Positions 1-4,977 of a stretch of 6,073 bases of DNA are shown here, piece after piece; positions within the stretch are counted from its first letter, which is position 1; every line of letters starts with the position of its first letter. Below the pieces are notes generated by a model. It did no database searches. It saw only the letters and a list, made by a program, of their open reading frames with translations, and was not told the origin of the DNA. A program made the translations under genes and the position numbers. Source of the stretch: an uncultured Clostridia bacterium (GTDB taxonomy: Bacteria > Bacillota > Clostridia > Oscillospirales > Ruminococcaceae); contig CALCSA010000232.1 of NCBI GenBank assembly GCA_937894185.1, positions 1 through 6,073 on the forward strand, read 5' to 3'.

Positions 1-1
1 G

Positions 2-226
2 GTAGCCATGCTGGATCTGGTCATCTCCTTCTCCCGCCGCTCTCACGAGGCACTCAAGGCCGGAGCCGACATTGGCGGCATCTTCGACATGAAGGTGAGG
101 GAGAAGATCGCCCGCGCCAAGTTTATCCCGGAGGAAGAGGCTCTGGATTATATCAAGAATACCAAGCAGGAATTGGAAGCGGAGCTTTCCTCACTGCTGA
201 CAAAGGAGGCCGCTGACAATGATTAA
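2..226 (+). CDS. atpA: V/A-type ATPase subunit A, C-terminal fragment
   Basis: This is the last 74 codons of the catalytic A subunit (also called NtpA), which hydrolyses or makes ATP in the V1/A1 head. The frame is open to the left window edge, so the gene is 5' truncated by the window and not by a mutation. The visible residues form the C-terminal helical domain: a segment reading HEALKAGADI, then KVREKIARAKFIPEEEALDY and a charged tail ending KEAADND. This matches the usual end of clostridial A subunits. The stop codon overlaps the start of the B gene by 8 bases (ATGATTAA, 219-226), which implies translational coupling. The A-B-D order is the usual 3' end of bacterial V-ATPase operons. No P-loop is visible because that part lies outside the window. 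Confidence 0.9.
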   Translation, partial: VAMLDLVISFSRRSHEALKAGADIGGIFDMKVREKIARAKFIPEEEALDYIKNTKQELEAELSSLLTKEAADND

Positions 227-1598
227 GGAATACAGGACCATTCAGGAAGTGGCTGGCCCTTTGATGCTGGTCAAAGACGTGGAAGGCGTTGCCTTTAACG
301 AGCTGGGCGAAATCGAACTGCCCGACGGCAGCGTTCGCCGCTGCAAGGTGCTGGAAGTCAACGGCAGCAACGTGCTGGTACAGCTGTTCGAAAGCAGCAC
401 CGGCATCAATCTGGAACACTCCAAGGTCCGTTTTTTGGGCAAGAGTCAGGATATGCCTGTTTCCGAGGATATGCTGGGCCGGATCTTTTCCGGCATGGGA
501 ACCCCCATTGACGGCGGCGCCAATATCATCCCCGACAAGCGGATGGACATCAACGGCCTGCCCATGAACCCCGCCGCCCGAGACTATCCTTCCGAGTTTA
601 TCCAGACCGGTGTTTCCGCCATTGATGGCCTGAACACTCTGGTTCGGGGGCAGAAGCTGCCCATCTTCTCCGGCTCGGGACTTCCCCACGCCAAGCTGGC
701 GGCTCAGATTGCCCGTCAGGCCAAGGTGCTGGGAACTGAAAGCAAGTTTGCCGTTGTGTTTGCCGCCATCGGCATCACCTTTGAAGAAGCCGACTTCTTC
801 ATCGAGGACTTCCGGGTGACCGGAGCCTTGGACCGCACTGTTCTTTTCGTCAACTTGGCCAACGACCCGGCCATCGAGCGTATTTCCACGCCTCGTATGG
901 CGCTGACCGCCGCCGAGTATCTGGCCTTTGAAAAGGATATGCACGTGCTGGTTATCCTCACCGACATCACCAACTACGCCGAGGCTCTGCGGGAGGTTTC
1001 CTCCGCCCGCAAGGAAGTGCCCGGCCGCCGGGGTTATCCCGGATACCTGTACACCGACCTTGCCACTCTTTACGAGCGGGCGGGGCGGCGGAAGGATTCG
1101 AACGGTTCTATCACCATGATTCCCATTCTGACCATGCCGGAGGATGACAAGACCCACCCCATCCCCGACCTGACCGGATATATCACCGAGGGACAGATCA
1201 TCCTGTCCCGGGAGTTGTACCGCAAGGATGTGACCCCGCCCATCGATGTGCTGCCCTCTCTGTCCCGTCTGAAGGACAAGGGCATCGGCGAGGGAAAGAC
1301 CCGGTCAGACCATGCGGGAACCATGAACCAGCTGTTTGCCGCCTACGCTCAGGGCAAGGAGGCCAAAGAGCTGATGACCATTCTGGGCGAGGCCGCTCTT
1401 TCCGAGTTGGACCTGCGCTACGCCAAGTTTGCCGACGAGTTTGAAAAGCACTATGTCTCTCAGGGCTACGAGACCGAACGCTCCATCGAGGAGACTCTCT
1501 CCATCGGCTGGGAGCTGCTTTCCATTCTGCCCGCCAGCGAACTCAAGCGGATTCGCCCTGAATTTATCGAGAAATATCTGCCCAAGAAGGCGCAGTAA
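219..1598 (+). CDS. atpB: V/A-type ATPase subunit B
   Basis: This is a complete 459-residue B subunit (NtpB), the non-catalytic nucleotide-binding subunit that alternates with A in the A3B3 head. The start at 219 is set by AAAGGAGG at 202-209, nine bases upstream. Residues 1-70 form the N-terminal beta-barrel. The P-loop region is degenerate (FSGSGLPHAKLA, from residue 150), as expected for B and not A. The segment PPIDVLPSLSRLKDKG carries Arg350, which from memory corresponds to the arginine finger numbered 350 in Enterococcus hirae NtpB. SDHAGTMNQLFAAYAQGKEA and the C-terminal helices ending KYLPKKAQ follow, also as in the family. The length is normal and I see no damage. Whether the enzyme moves Na+ or H+, and in which direction, cannot be read from this subunit. 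Confidence 0.97.
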   Translation: MIKEYRTIQEVAGPLMLVKDVEGVAFNELGEIELPDGSVRRCKVLEVNGSNVLVQLFESSTGINLEHSKVRFLGKSQDMPVSEDMLGRIFSGMGTPIDGGANIIPDKRMDINGLPMNPAARDYPSEFIQTGVSAIDGLNTLVRGQKLPIFSGSGLPHAKLAAQIARQAKVLGTESKFAVVFAAIGITFEEADFFIEDFRVTGALDRTVLFVNLANDPAIERISTPRMALTAAEYLAFEKDMHVLVILTDITNYAEALREVSSARKEVPGRRGYPGYLYTDLATLYERAGRRKDSNGSITMIPILTMPEDDKTHPIPDLTGYITEGQIILSRELYRKDVTPPIDVLPSLSRLKDKGIGEGKTRSDHAGTMNQLFAAYAQGKEAKELMTILGEAALSELDLRYAKFADEFEKHYVSQGYETERSIEETLSIGWELLSILPASELKRIRPEFIEKYLPKKAQ

Positions 1599-1610
1599 GG
1601 GGGGACTGAT

Positions 1611-2282
1611 ATGGCCCTGATACGCGTCAACCCCACACGGATGGAATTGGCTAACCTCAAGAAAAAGCTGAGAACCTCCCAAAAGGGGCACAAGCTCCTC
1701 AAGGATAAGCGGGACGACCTGATGAAGAAATTCCTGGCCCTGGTGCGGGAAAATCAGGAGCTTCGCAAAACCGTGGAAGAAAAGATCATGGGAGTATACG
1801 AAGGCTTTGTCATTGCAGGCGCTGTGATGAGCCCTGCCGCTCTGGATGAAGCACTGATGATGCCCAAGCAGAAGGTGGAGTTGGAAGTGGGCTCCGAAAA
1901 CCTGATGAGCGTCATTGTGCCGGTGTTTACCTTTGAGACTTCCGGCGGGGAAGGGGATAACTACTCTTATGGCTTTGTCTCCACCTCCGGCGAGCTGGAC
2001 AGCTCGGTGGCCGCTCTGGCCGATGTGCTGCCCTACATGCTCAAGCTGGCGCAGATGGAAAAGAGCGCTCAGCTTTTGGCCGAGGAAATCGAAAAGACTC
2101 GCCGCACGGTAAACGCCCTCGAGTATGTCCGGATTCCCGACTTGCAGGAAACCATCCGCTATATTCGGATGAAGCTGGAAGAAAACGACCGGGGAAATAC
2201 CACCCGCCTGATGAAGGTTAAGGATATGATTGTTCAGCAGGGGATTGAGGAACAAAAAGCCCGGGACGAAATGGCCGGCTGA
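1611..2282 (+). CDS. atpD: V/A-type ATPase subunit D (rotor shaft)
   Basis: This 223-residue protein is subunit D (NtpD), the central shaft that turns inside the A3B3 head and transmits torque to the membrane ring. The N-terminus, IRVNPTRMELANLKKKLRTS followed by KGHKLLKDKRDDL, is the diagnostic start of the family. Residues 1-75 and about 150-223 are predicted long helices that form the antiparallel coiled coil. The middle part (about 80-145) is the more variable globular section. The conserved LEYVRIPDLQETIRYIRMKL segment lies near the C-terminus. The start is supported by a GGGGGGA ribosome site at 1599-1605, and the gap after the B gene is only 12 bases. It is the last gene of the operon, directly before a strong terminator. 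Confidence 0.95.
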   Translation: MALIRVNPTRMELANLKKKLRTSQKGHKLLKDKRDDLMKKFLALVRENQELRKTVEEKIMGVYEGFVIAGAVMSPAALDEALMMPKQKVELEVGSENLMSVIVPVFTFETSGGEGDNYSYGFVSTSGELDSSVAALADVLPYMLKLAQMEKSAQLLAEEIEKTRRTVNALEYVRIPDLQETIRYIRMKLEENDRGNTTRLMKVKDMIVQQGIEEQKARDEMAG

Positions 2283-2297
2283 TTCCAACACAACATT

Positions 2298-2332
2298 AAA
2301 AAAAGACGCCTCGGCCGGAGGCGTCTTTTTTT
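2298..2332 (+). terminator. Intrinsic terminator of the V-ATPase operon
   Basis: The hairpin has an 8-bp GC-rich stem (GACGCCTC at 2305-2312 with GAGGCGTC at 2318-2325) around a 5-base loop. It is flanked by seven A on the left and seven T on the right, so the stem can extend to 15 bp. It begins 16 bases after the subunit D stop codon. The symmetrical A and T tracts mean it could work in both directions, although no minus-strand gene runs into it closely. Confidence 0.93.
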
Positions 2333-2354
2333 GCGAATCAGGCTGGAATAATGC

Positions 2355-2383
2355 TTGACAATTCCCGCCGAAAAAGCTATACT
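2355..2383 (+). promoter_or_regulatory. Sigma-A-type promoter of tRNA-Trp
   Basis: TTGACA at 2355-2360 is a perfect -35 box. TATACT at 2378-2383 is a five-of-six -10 box. The spacer is exactly 17 bases. Transcription would start near 2390, about 14 bases before the tRNA 5' end. This near-consensus promoter fits strong constitutive expression of a stable RNA. Confidence 0.9.
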
Positions 2384-2403
2384 AGAAAACGGACTTGCAG
2401 CTT

Positions 2404-2479
2404 AGGGGTATAGCTCAGTTGGTAGAGCAGTGGTCTCCAAAACCACGTGCCGAGGGTTCAAATCCTTCTACCCCTGCCA
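2404..2479 (+). tRNA. tRNA-Trp (anticodon CCA)
   Basis: The 76-base sequence folds into a full cloverleaf. The acceptor stem is AGGGGTA (2404-2410) with TACCCCT (2469-2475). The D arm is GCTC...GAGC. The anticodon stem is GTGGT/ACCAC around loop CTCCAAA, with anticodon CCA at 2437-2439. The T arm is GAGGG TTCAAAT CCTTC with one G-T pair. G2476 is the discriminator and the CCA end is encoded (2477-2479). It reads UGG codons as tryptophan. It stands alone with its own promoter and terminator. Confidence 0.98.
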
Positions 2480-2482
2480 TAT

Positions 2483-2516
2483 AAACCGCATGAGCATCGT
2501 GCTTATGCGGTTTTAA
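2483..2516 (+). terminator. Intrinsic terminator of tRNA-Trp
   Basis: A 14-bp stem (2483-2496 with 2500-2513, one G-T wobble) closes a 3-base loop TCG. The 3' arm ends in TTTT followed by AATT. It starts four bases after the CCA end of the tRNA, so it ends the tRNA transcript. The AAACCGCAT/ATGCGGTTT arms are long enough for the terminator to be efficient despite a short T run. Confidence 0.88.
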
Positions 2517-2777
2517 TTATGCCTAAAAACAGTGCTTGACCCCCTTGTTTGACCCCTTAATGTTCCTGTCGACAACTTCTATGGTATCCTTAAACAAGAA
2601 TGCATCTACCGCTAGAACATTCAGTCCCTTTCCCAAGCAAATCCTTGGTGACAATTACATTCCTTTCTAAAATTTTGGACGCATTTAACTGAAATATGGA
2701 CTGGCTCCATTCCAGAAACATCGCCAGCCCGTTCCCCCAGAGCAACCTTCTGCGCTGGCCACGGGAATCTGCCGTTA
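2514..2777. other. Gene-poor spacer after tRNA-Trp
   Basis: I see no convincing gene in these 264 bases. The part up to about 2700 appears more AT-rich than its neighbours. Two direct copies of TTGACCCC (2536-2543 and 2549-2556, period 13) lie just after the tRNA terminator. On the minus strand there are only short open stretches: one of about 42 codons ending at the TAG at 2522-2524, and one in another frame with an ATG at about 2720 that encodes roughly 43 residues and has no good ribosome site. Toward the CheX gene, CTGGC (2701-2705), GCCAGC (2723-2728) and GCTGGC (2754-2759) form overlapping inverted repeats. No clear T-tract terminator for the minus-strand CheX gene is visible. Confidence 0.6.
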
Positions 2778-3227
2778 TTATGCCCTATTGAGGGCGATGT
2801 CCAGACAGATATCCCCTATCGAGGTGGTGATGCAGCACTGGGTGTGCTGGGTGTATTCCTTTTGGCTGTCGGGCCTGCCCTGAACCGGGGGGAGAATGTC
2901 GCAGGTAAGGTGATCGGCAGACAGCAGGGTCATCACGGTTCCGCTAATGATGTTGGCAATCTCGGAAACGGCGGAAGCGACAAAATCATCCACGCTGTCC
3001 ATCTCCATACCACTGAGGATTTGCACAATATTCAGAGAGGTGTTGCTGGGGAACCGATAGGTGATGACGCCTTCCAGATCACCGACCATACCCACCGCGA
3101 TTTCCAGATTTTCTTGTCCTTCATCGAATTGTTCCGCCGAGCGTTCGGCAATATCAGAAAGGTCCAGCATGGTTTGCAAAACCTGACGTGTAGCATCCAA
3201 AAATGGGGTATACAGCTCAGTTTTCAT
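2778..3227 (-). CDS. cheX: CheX-type chemotaxis phosphatase
   Basis: This 149-residue protein belongs to the CheC/CheX/FliY family, which removes phosphate from CheY-like response regulators in the cytoplasm. It contains one family signature, [D/S]xxxExxN followed 21 residues later by proline: Ser85, Glu89, Asn92 and Pro114. Glu and Asn are the catalytic pair. One signature and this length fit CheX and not two-site CheC. The ATG at 3225-3227 was chosen because the homologous sequence begins at MKTELYTPFLDA; a longer in-frame reading would run inside the hemerythrin gene with unrelated sequence. The start overlaps the end of the hemerythrin gene by 11 bases, so the two are probably translated together. 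No receptor, CheA or CheY is in view, so the partner is unknown. Confidence 0.82.
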   Translation of the reverse strand: MKTELYTPFLDATRQVLQTMLDLSDIAERSAEQFDEGQENLEIAVGMVGDLEGVITYRFPSNTSLNIVQILSGMEMDSVDDFVASAVSEIANIISGTVMTLLSADHLTCDILPPVQGRPDSQKEYTQHTQCCITTSIGDICLDIALNRA

Positions 3228-3645
3228 CGTTAGCCACACCCTTTTCGATGGCGTAAGAGGCAATGCGCTGATCTTCCACGGCCACGTGGTTGACCAGCCA
3301 CGCCAGCAACCTGCCGCCAAACTGCTGCATTAATTGCTGGTCAAAGCCGTTCTTCTTATATTGATCGGAAACCTCCATCACAAACTCTACCATTTCGTCG
3401 TGCTTCTTCTTATGTTCCTGAAGGCCGGGGTAGCCGATCTTTTCCTGATAGGCCTCCTCATGGCTGAAGTGTTCCACTACATAAACCTTCATAAACTCCA
3501 GAGTCTCGTTGACCTCATGCACTTTATCCTCCCAAGATTGGTTGGAGCGCAGGGTTTTCATAAAGGCTTCCACACGCCGGAACAGTTCCTTATGCTCTCT
3601 ATCAATCAGGGCCACGCCCAGCTGGTACTTATCTTTCCAAAACAT
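3217..3645 (-). CDS. Bacteriohemerythrin (diiron oxygen-binding protein)
   Basis: This 142-residue protein is a single hemerythrin domain, a four-helix bundle that binds O2 at a non-haem diiron centre. The N-terminal signature WKDKYQLGVALIDREHKELF is present. All seven expected iron ligands are visible: His18, His59, Glu63, His78, His82, His120 and Asp125, with the usual HFxxEE, HxxxH and HxxxxD spacings. There is no signal peptide or membrane segment, so it is cytoplasmic. The start has a GCAGGA ribosome site about nine bases upstream, and a promoter lies at 3693-3722. The gene overlaps CheX by 11 bases. In an anaerobe it may sense, store or scavenge oxygen. Linkage to CheX favours a signalling role, but that part is inference. 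Confidence 0.93.
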   Translation of the reverse strand: MFWKDKYQLGVALIDREHKELFRRVEAFMKTLRSNQSWEDKVHEVNETLEFMKVYVVEHFSHEEAYQEKIGYPGLQEHKKKHDEMVEFVMEVSDQYKKNGFDQQLMQQFGGRLLAWLVNHVAVEDQRIASYAIEKGVANDEN

Positions 3646-3692
3646 GATTTTTTCCTGCCTTTCTCTTCAAATGGGTGTTTTCTTCTTTCTGT

Positions 3693-3722
3693 ATTATATC
3701 AGTTTATTCAGCAGAATTTCAA
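3693..3722 (-). promoter_or_regulatory. Promoter of the hemerythrin-CheX unit
   Basis: Read on the minus strand, TTGAAA (3717-3722) is a five-of-six -35 box and TATAAT (3693-3698) is a perfect -10 box, with an 18-base spacer. Transcription would begin near 3686, giving an untranslated leader of about 40 bases before the hemerythrin start. I see no clear operator repeat overlapping it. Confidence 0.8.
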
Positions 3723-3807
3723 GTTTTTTCCTATCATTCAACAGAAAGAGAGAGAACAACAGGCACTAAACCCATTTTTGCTCTGTTTTGGAGAAAAAGA
3801 GGGGATT

Positions 3808-3870
3808 ATGAAAAAACAGGGTGTGGGAATACTTTCCACACCCTGTTTTGATTGGTGGCATATGATGTAA
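3808..3870 (+). CDS. Possible 20-codon leader ORF before cupin
   Basis: ATG at 3808 opens a 20-codon frame ending at TAA 3868-3870, 23 bases before the cupin start. GAGGGG at 3799-3804 lies upstream, but only three bases from the ATG, which is tight. The peptide starts MKKQGVGIL and ends with FDWWHMM. The hairpin at 3813-3849 lies wholly inside it, so ribosome position could affect folding. Paired Trp and paired Met codons near the end are suggestive of a leader peptide, but the ORF is short enough to occur by chance. I do not recognise a family. Confidence 0.25.
   Translation: MKKQGVGILSTPCFDWWHMM
3813..3849. terminator. Strong hairpin before the cupin gene
   Basis: A 16-bp stem (3813-3828 with 3834-3849, one G-T wobble) encloses a 5-base loop. 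Its core is AAAACAGGGTGTGG/CCACACCCTGTTTT. On the plus strand it is followed by TTTTGATTGG. On the minus strand it is followed by TTTTTT, so it works better as a terminator for minus-strand transcripts, but no minus-strand gene ends here. It stands only 45 bases before the cupin ATG, so it could instead be an attenuator or an RNA-stabilising leader element. Its exact role is unclear. Confidence 0.6.
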
Positions 3871-3893
3871 CAACATACCGAAAGGAGATCGCT

Positions 3894-4358
3894 ATGAACC
3901 GATATTGTATGCCGGAGCAGCCGGAGGCTCCAGCCCCCGCCACTACTTATGAGATCTGTGATTGTGGACCAGACCCCTTTGCCATCAACATAAACTGCGC
4001 CACCCTGCAAAACCAGTGCTTTCGCCGGGCCTTGTGGACCGGACACTACCTGCAACTCACCCTGATGTGTATCCCCGTAGGAGGAGAAATTGGACTGGAG
4101 ATTCACTCGGATACCGACCAGTTTCTTCGTCTGGAAGCAGGACAGGGCATGGTCCAAATGGGCAAGTGCAAAGAGAGGGTGGATATGCAGCGTTGCCTTT
4201 CCAAAAACGATGTGGTACTGGTCCCGGCCGAAACTTGGCACAACATCGTCAACACAGGCCGCTGCCCTCTTAAAATCTATTCCATCTACGCGCCGCCCCA
4301 TCATCCCCACGGAACCATTCACAGAACCAAAGCAGAGGCCGACGAAAGTCACCATTGA
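3894..4358 (+). CDS. Single-domain cupin protein
   Basis: This 154-residue protein has one cupin beta-barrel (about residues 45-135) and resembles small sugar-isomerase-like cupins found in Clostridia. Motif 1 runs through PVGGEIGLEIHSDTDQFLRL, with His71 present but the second His of HxH replaced by Asp73. Motif 2 is PAETWHNIVN, with His116 and Asn120. The segments RALWTG, SIYAPP and GTIHRTKAEA are typical of this subgroup. The substrate is unknown. The N-terminal 42 residues are Pro-rich and contain five cysteines (5, 22, 24, 35, 42), nine in all. The C-terminus is His-rich. AAAGGAG at 3881-3887 fixes the ATG at 3894; an in-frame TTG at 3852 would precede that site and is unlikely. There is no signal peptide. 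Confidence 0.85.
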   Translation: MNRYCMPEQPEAPAPATTYEICDCGPDPFAININCATLQNQCFRRALWTGHYLQLTLMCIPVGGEIGLEIHSDTDQFLRLEAGQGMVQMGKCKERVDMQRCLSKNDVVLVPAETWHNIVNTGRCPLKIYSIYAPPHHPHGTIHRTKAEADESHH

Positions 4359-4584
4359 GCGGCCCGACCCAAAAGGTCAACACTGAGATCATCCGGCATA
4401 CCTGTTGCTTTTAAAACAAATCCGATGTTCTGTTTTTTGATTGGTATCGACAAAATTCGGGAATGTTTTCCCGCCGGATGCCAAGAGGACGAGGTAAACA
4501 GCTTGTCAAGCTACCTCACCCACTCAGGAGGAGGTTCATATAATGTAGCAGCCCTACAGGGGGCATTATTTTTTGGGGGTGACA
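4359..4584 (+). promoter_or_regulatory. Structured leader of the Cys-rich peptide gene
   Basis: These 226 bases lack a normal gene but are rich in possible RNA structure. A two-part hairpin is formed by TTGGTATC (4441-4448) with GATGCCAA (4477-4484), enclosing CGGGAA (4458-4463) with TTCCCG (4468-4473). A second is GAGGT plus AGCTT (4491-4495, 4500-4504) with AAGCT plus ACCTC (4508-4512, 4513-4517). An AGGAGGAGG site (4526-4534) and ATG TAG (4543-4548) follow. A small hairpin, GCCC (4551-4554) with GGGC (4561-4564), then leads into a six-T run (4569-4574). No consensus promoter is obvious. It does not match a riboswitch class I recognise. The fold was worked out by eye. Confidence 0.5.
4526..4548 (+). 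promoter_or_regulatory. Strong ribosome site with start-stop pair ATG TAG
   Basis: AGGAGGAGG at 4526-4534 is followed after 8 bases by ATG (4543-4545), and the next codon is TAG. This is the strongest ribosome binding site on the plus strand between the cupin and the terminator, yet it leads to a one-residue ORF. The ATG is in frame with the Cys-rich peptide that starts 45 bases further on, and there is no other stop between. It may be a regulatory minimal ORF or a nonsense-mutated original start. Confidence 0.5.
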
Positions 4585-4587
4585 ATG

Positions 4588-4758
4588 ATGTGTTGTAACA
4601 GTTGTTGGAATAGATGCTGTGGTTGCGGCTTTTGGGATGACGGAGACTGCGGATGCAATTTCTGGGATGACAGGGGCTGCAGATGTAGATGCGGATGTGG
4701 CTGCGGTTGCAGATGTGGCTGCGGATGCAATCGGCGATGCGGCAGATTTTTCTGCTAG
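4588..4758 (+). CDS. Cysteine-rich small peptide, function unknown
   Basis: This 56-residue peptide holds 19 cysteines (34%), plus Gly, Arg and Asp. It starts MCCNSCWNRCC. A 10-residue repeat follows, CGCGFWDDGD (residues 11-20) and CGCNFWDDRG (21-30). Then comes a run of nine cysteines at every second position (31-47), separated by Gly or Arg, and the end CGRFFC. GGGGGTGA (4575-4582) lies 5 bases before this ATG; the adjacent ATG at 4585 is possible but only 2 bases from it. A terminator follows. There is no signal peptide or membrane segment. I recognise no family. The cysteine density suggests metal binding or disulfide cross-linking, for example in a spore coat, but this is inference. The overlapping Ala-rich frames are shadows. 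Confidence 0.65.
   Translation: MCCNSCWNRCCGCGFWDDGDCGCNFWDDRGCRCRCGCGCGCRCGCGCNRRCGRFFC
4691..4726 (+). repeat. 18-bp tandem repeat inside the Cys-rich gene
   Basis: Two 18-bp units (4691-4708 and 4709-4726) differ at two positions and share GATGTGGCTGCGG. They encode the alternating Cys-x-Cys-x part of the peptide, so the gene probably grew by slippage or unequal duplication. Confidence 0.75.
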
Positions 4759-4772
4759 CGATGATATGTTGC

Positions 4773-4803
4773 GCGGCCAGACTTTTTGTCTGGCCGCTTT
4801 GTT
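4773..4803 (+). terminator. Intrinsic terminator of the Cys-rich peptide gene
   Basis: A perfect 10-bp stem, GCGGCCAGAC (4773-4782) with GTCTGGCCGC (4788-4797), encloses a TTTTT loop and is followed by TTTGTT. It starts 14 bases after the peptide stop codon. The minus strand has no T tract after the stem, so the terminator is directed to the plus strand. This supports 4588-4758 being a real transcribed gene. Confidence 0.88.
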
Positions 4804-4977
4804 GTAGGCTTGGTTCCGGCAGTCCCTGGAGAGCGTCTGTAAACCCCAATTCGGGCCAAAACAGCGTAAATTTAGTGGTTTTCTTTGTTGTTGCCGGTAG
4901 TCATGGGTCAGCATTCCTTCCTCCTCCGCCCCAAAACCGATCAAAACTGACTCCCTAAGCAGGCTTGAAGCCACCCT
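4804..4977. other. Intergenic spacer, no gene seen
   Basis: This spacer lies between two converging transcription units. On the minus strand an ATG at about 4935 has a good GGAGGAGGAAGG site upstream, but the resulting frame reads through the terminator hairpin and the reverse of the Cys repeats, so I do not call it. No T-tract terminator for the minus-strand DUF3892 gene is evident; GGCT/AGCC near 4962-4972 is too weak. Confidence 0.5.

Noticed and set aside
153..1157. Long minus-strand open frame of 334 codons opposite the ATPase B gene
   Set aside because: It is antisense to a clearly conserved gene, has low-complexity Gly/His/Gln composition and no recognisable domain. It is a codon-bias shadow.
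1305..2291. Long minus-strand open frame of 328 codons opposite B and D
   Set aside because: It spans two genes antisense and ends in the intergenic spacer. It is a shadow of GC-rich codon use.
3832..3840. DnaA-box-like CTTTCCACA
   Set aside because: It is a single imperfect copy forming one arm of the hairpin, with no cluster, AT-rich unwinding element or replication genes nearby.
3738..4355. Minus-strand frame of 205 codons opposite the cupin
   Set aside because: It is antisense to a protein with clear cupin motifs and crosses the hairpin and the divergent spacer. It has no recognisable domain.
4539..4544. Perfect TATAAT before the Cys-rich gene as a -10 box
   Set aside because: No -35 box lies 16-19 bases upstream (TCACCC at the 17-base position), and the sequence overlaps the spacing between AGGAGGAGG and ATG. 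A promoter is possible but unsupported.
4619..4807. Plus-strand Ala/Asp-rich frame overlapping the Cys-rich gene
   Set aside because: It is a +1 shadow of the Cys/Gly repeat and reads into the terminator. The Cys frame has the ribosome site and stops before the hairpin.
4516..4974. Minus-strand frame of 152 codons with a good ribosome site near 4940
   Set aside because: It runs through the perfect terminator hairpin and the reverse of the TGC repeats, giving an Ala/Ser/Thr repeat. Its composition is explained by those features.
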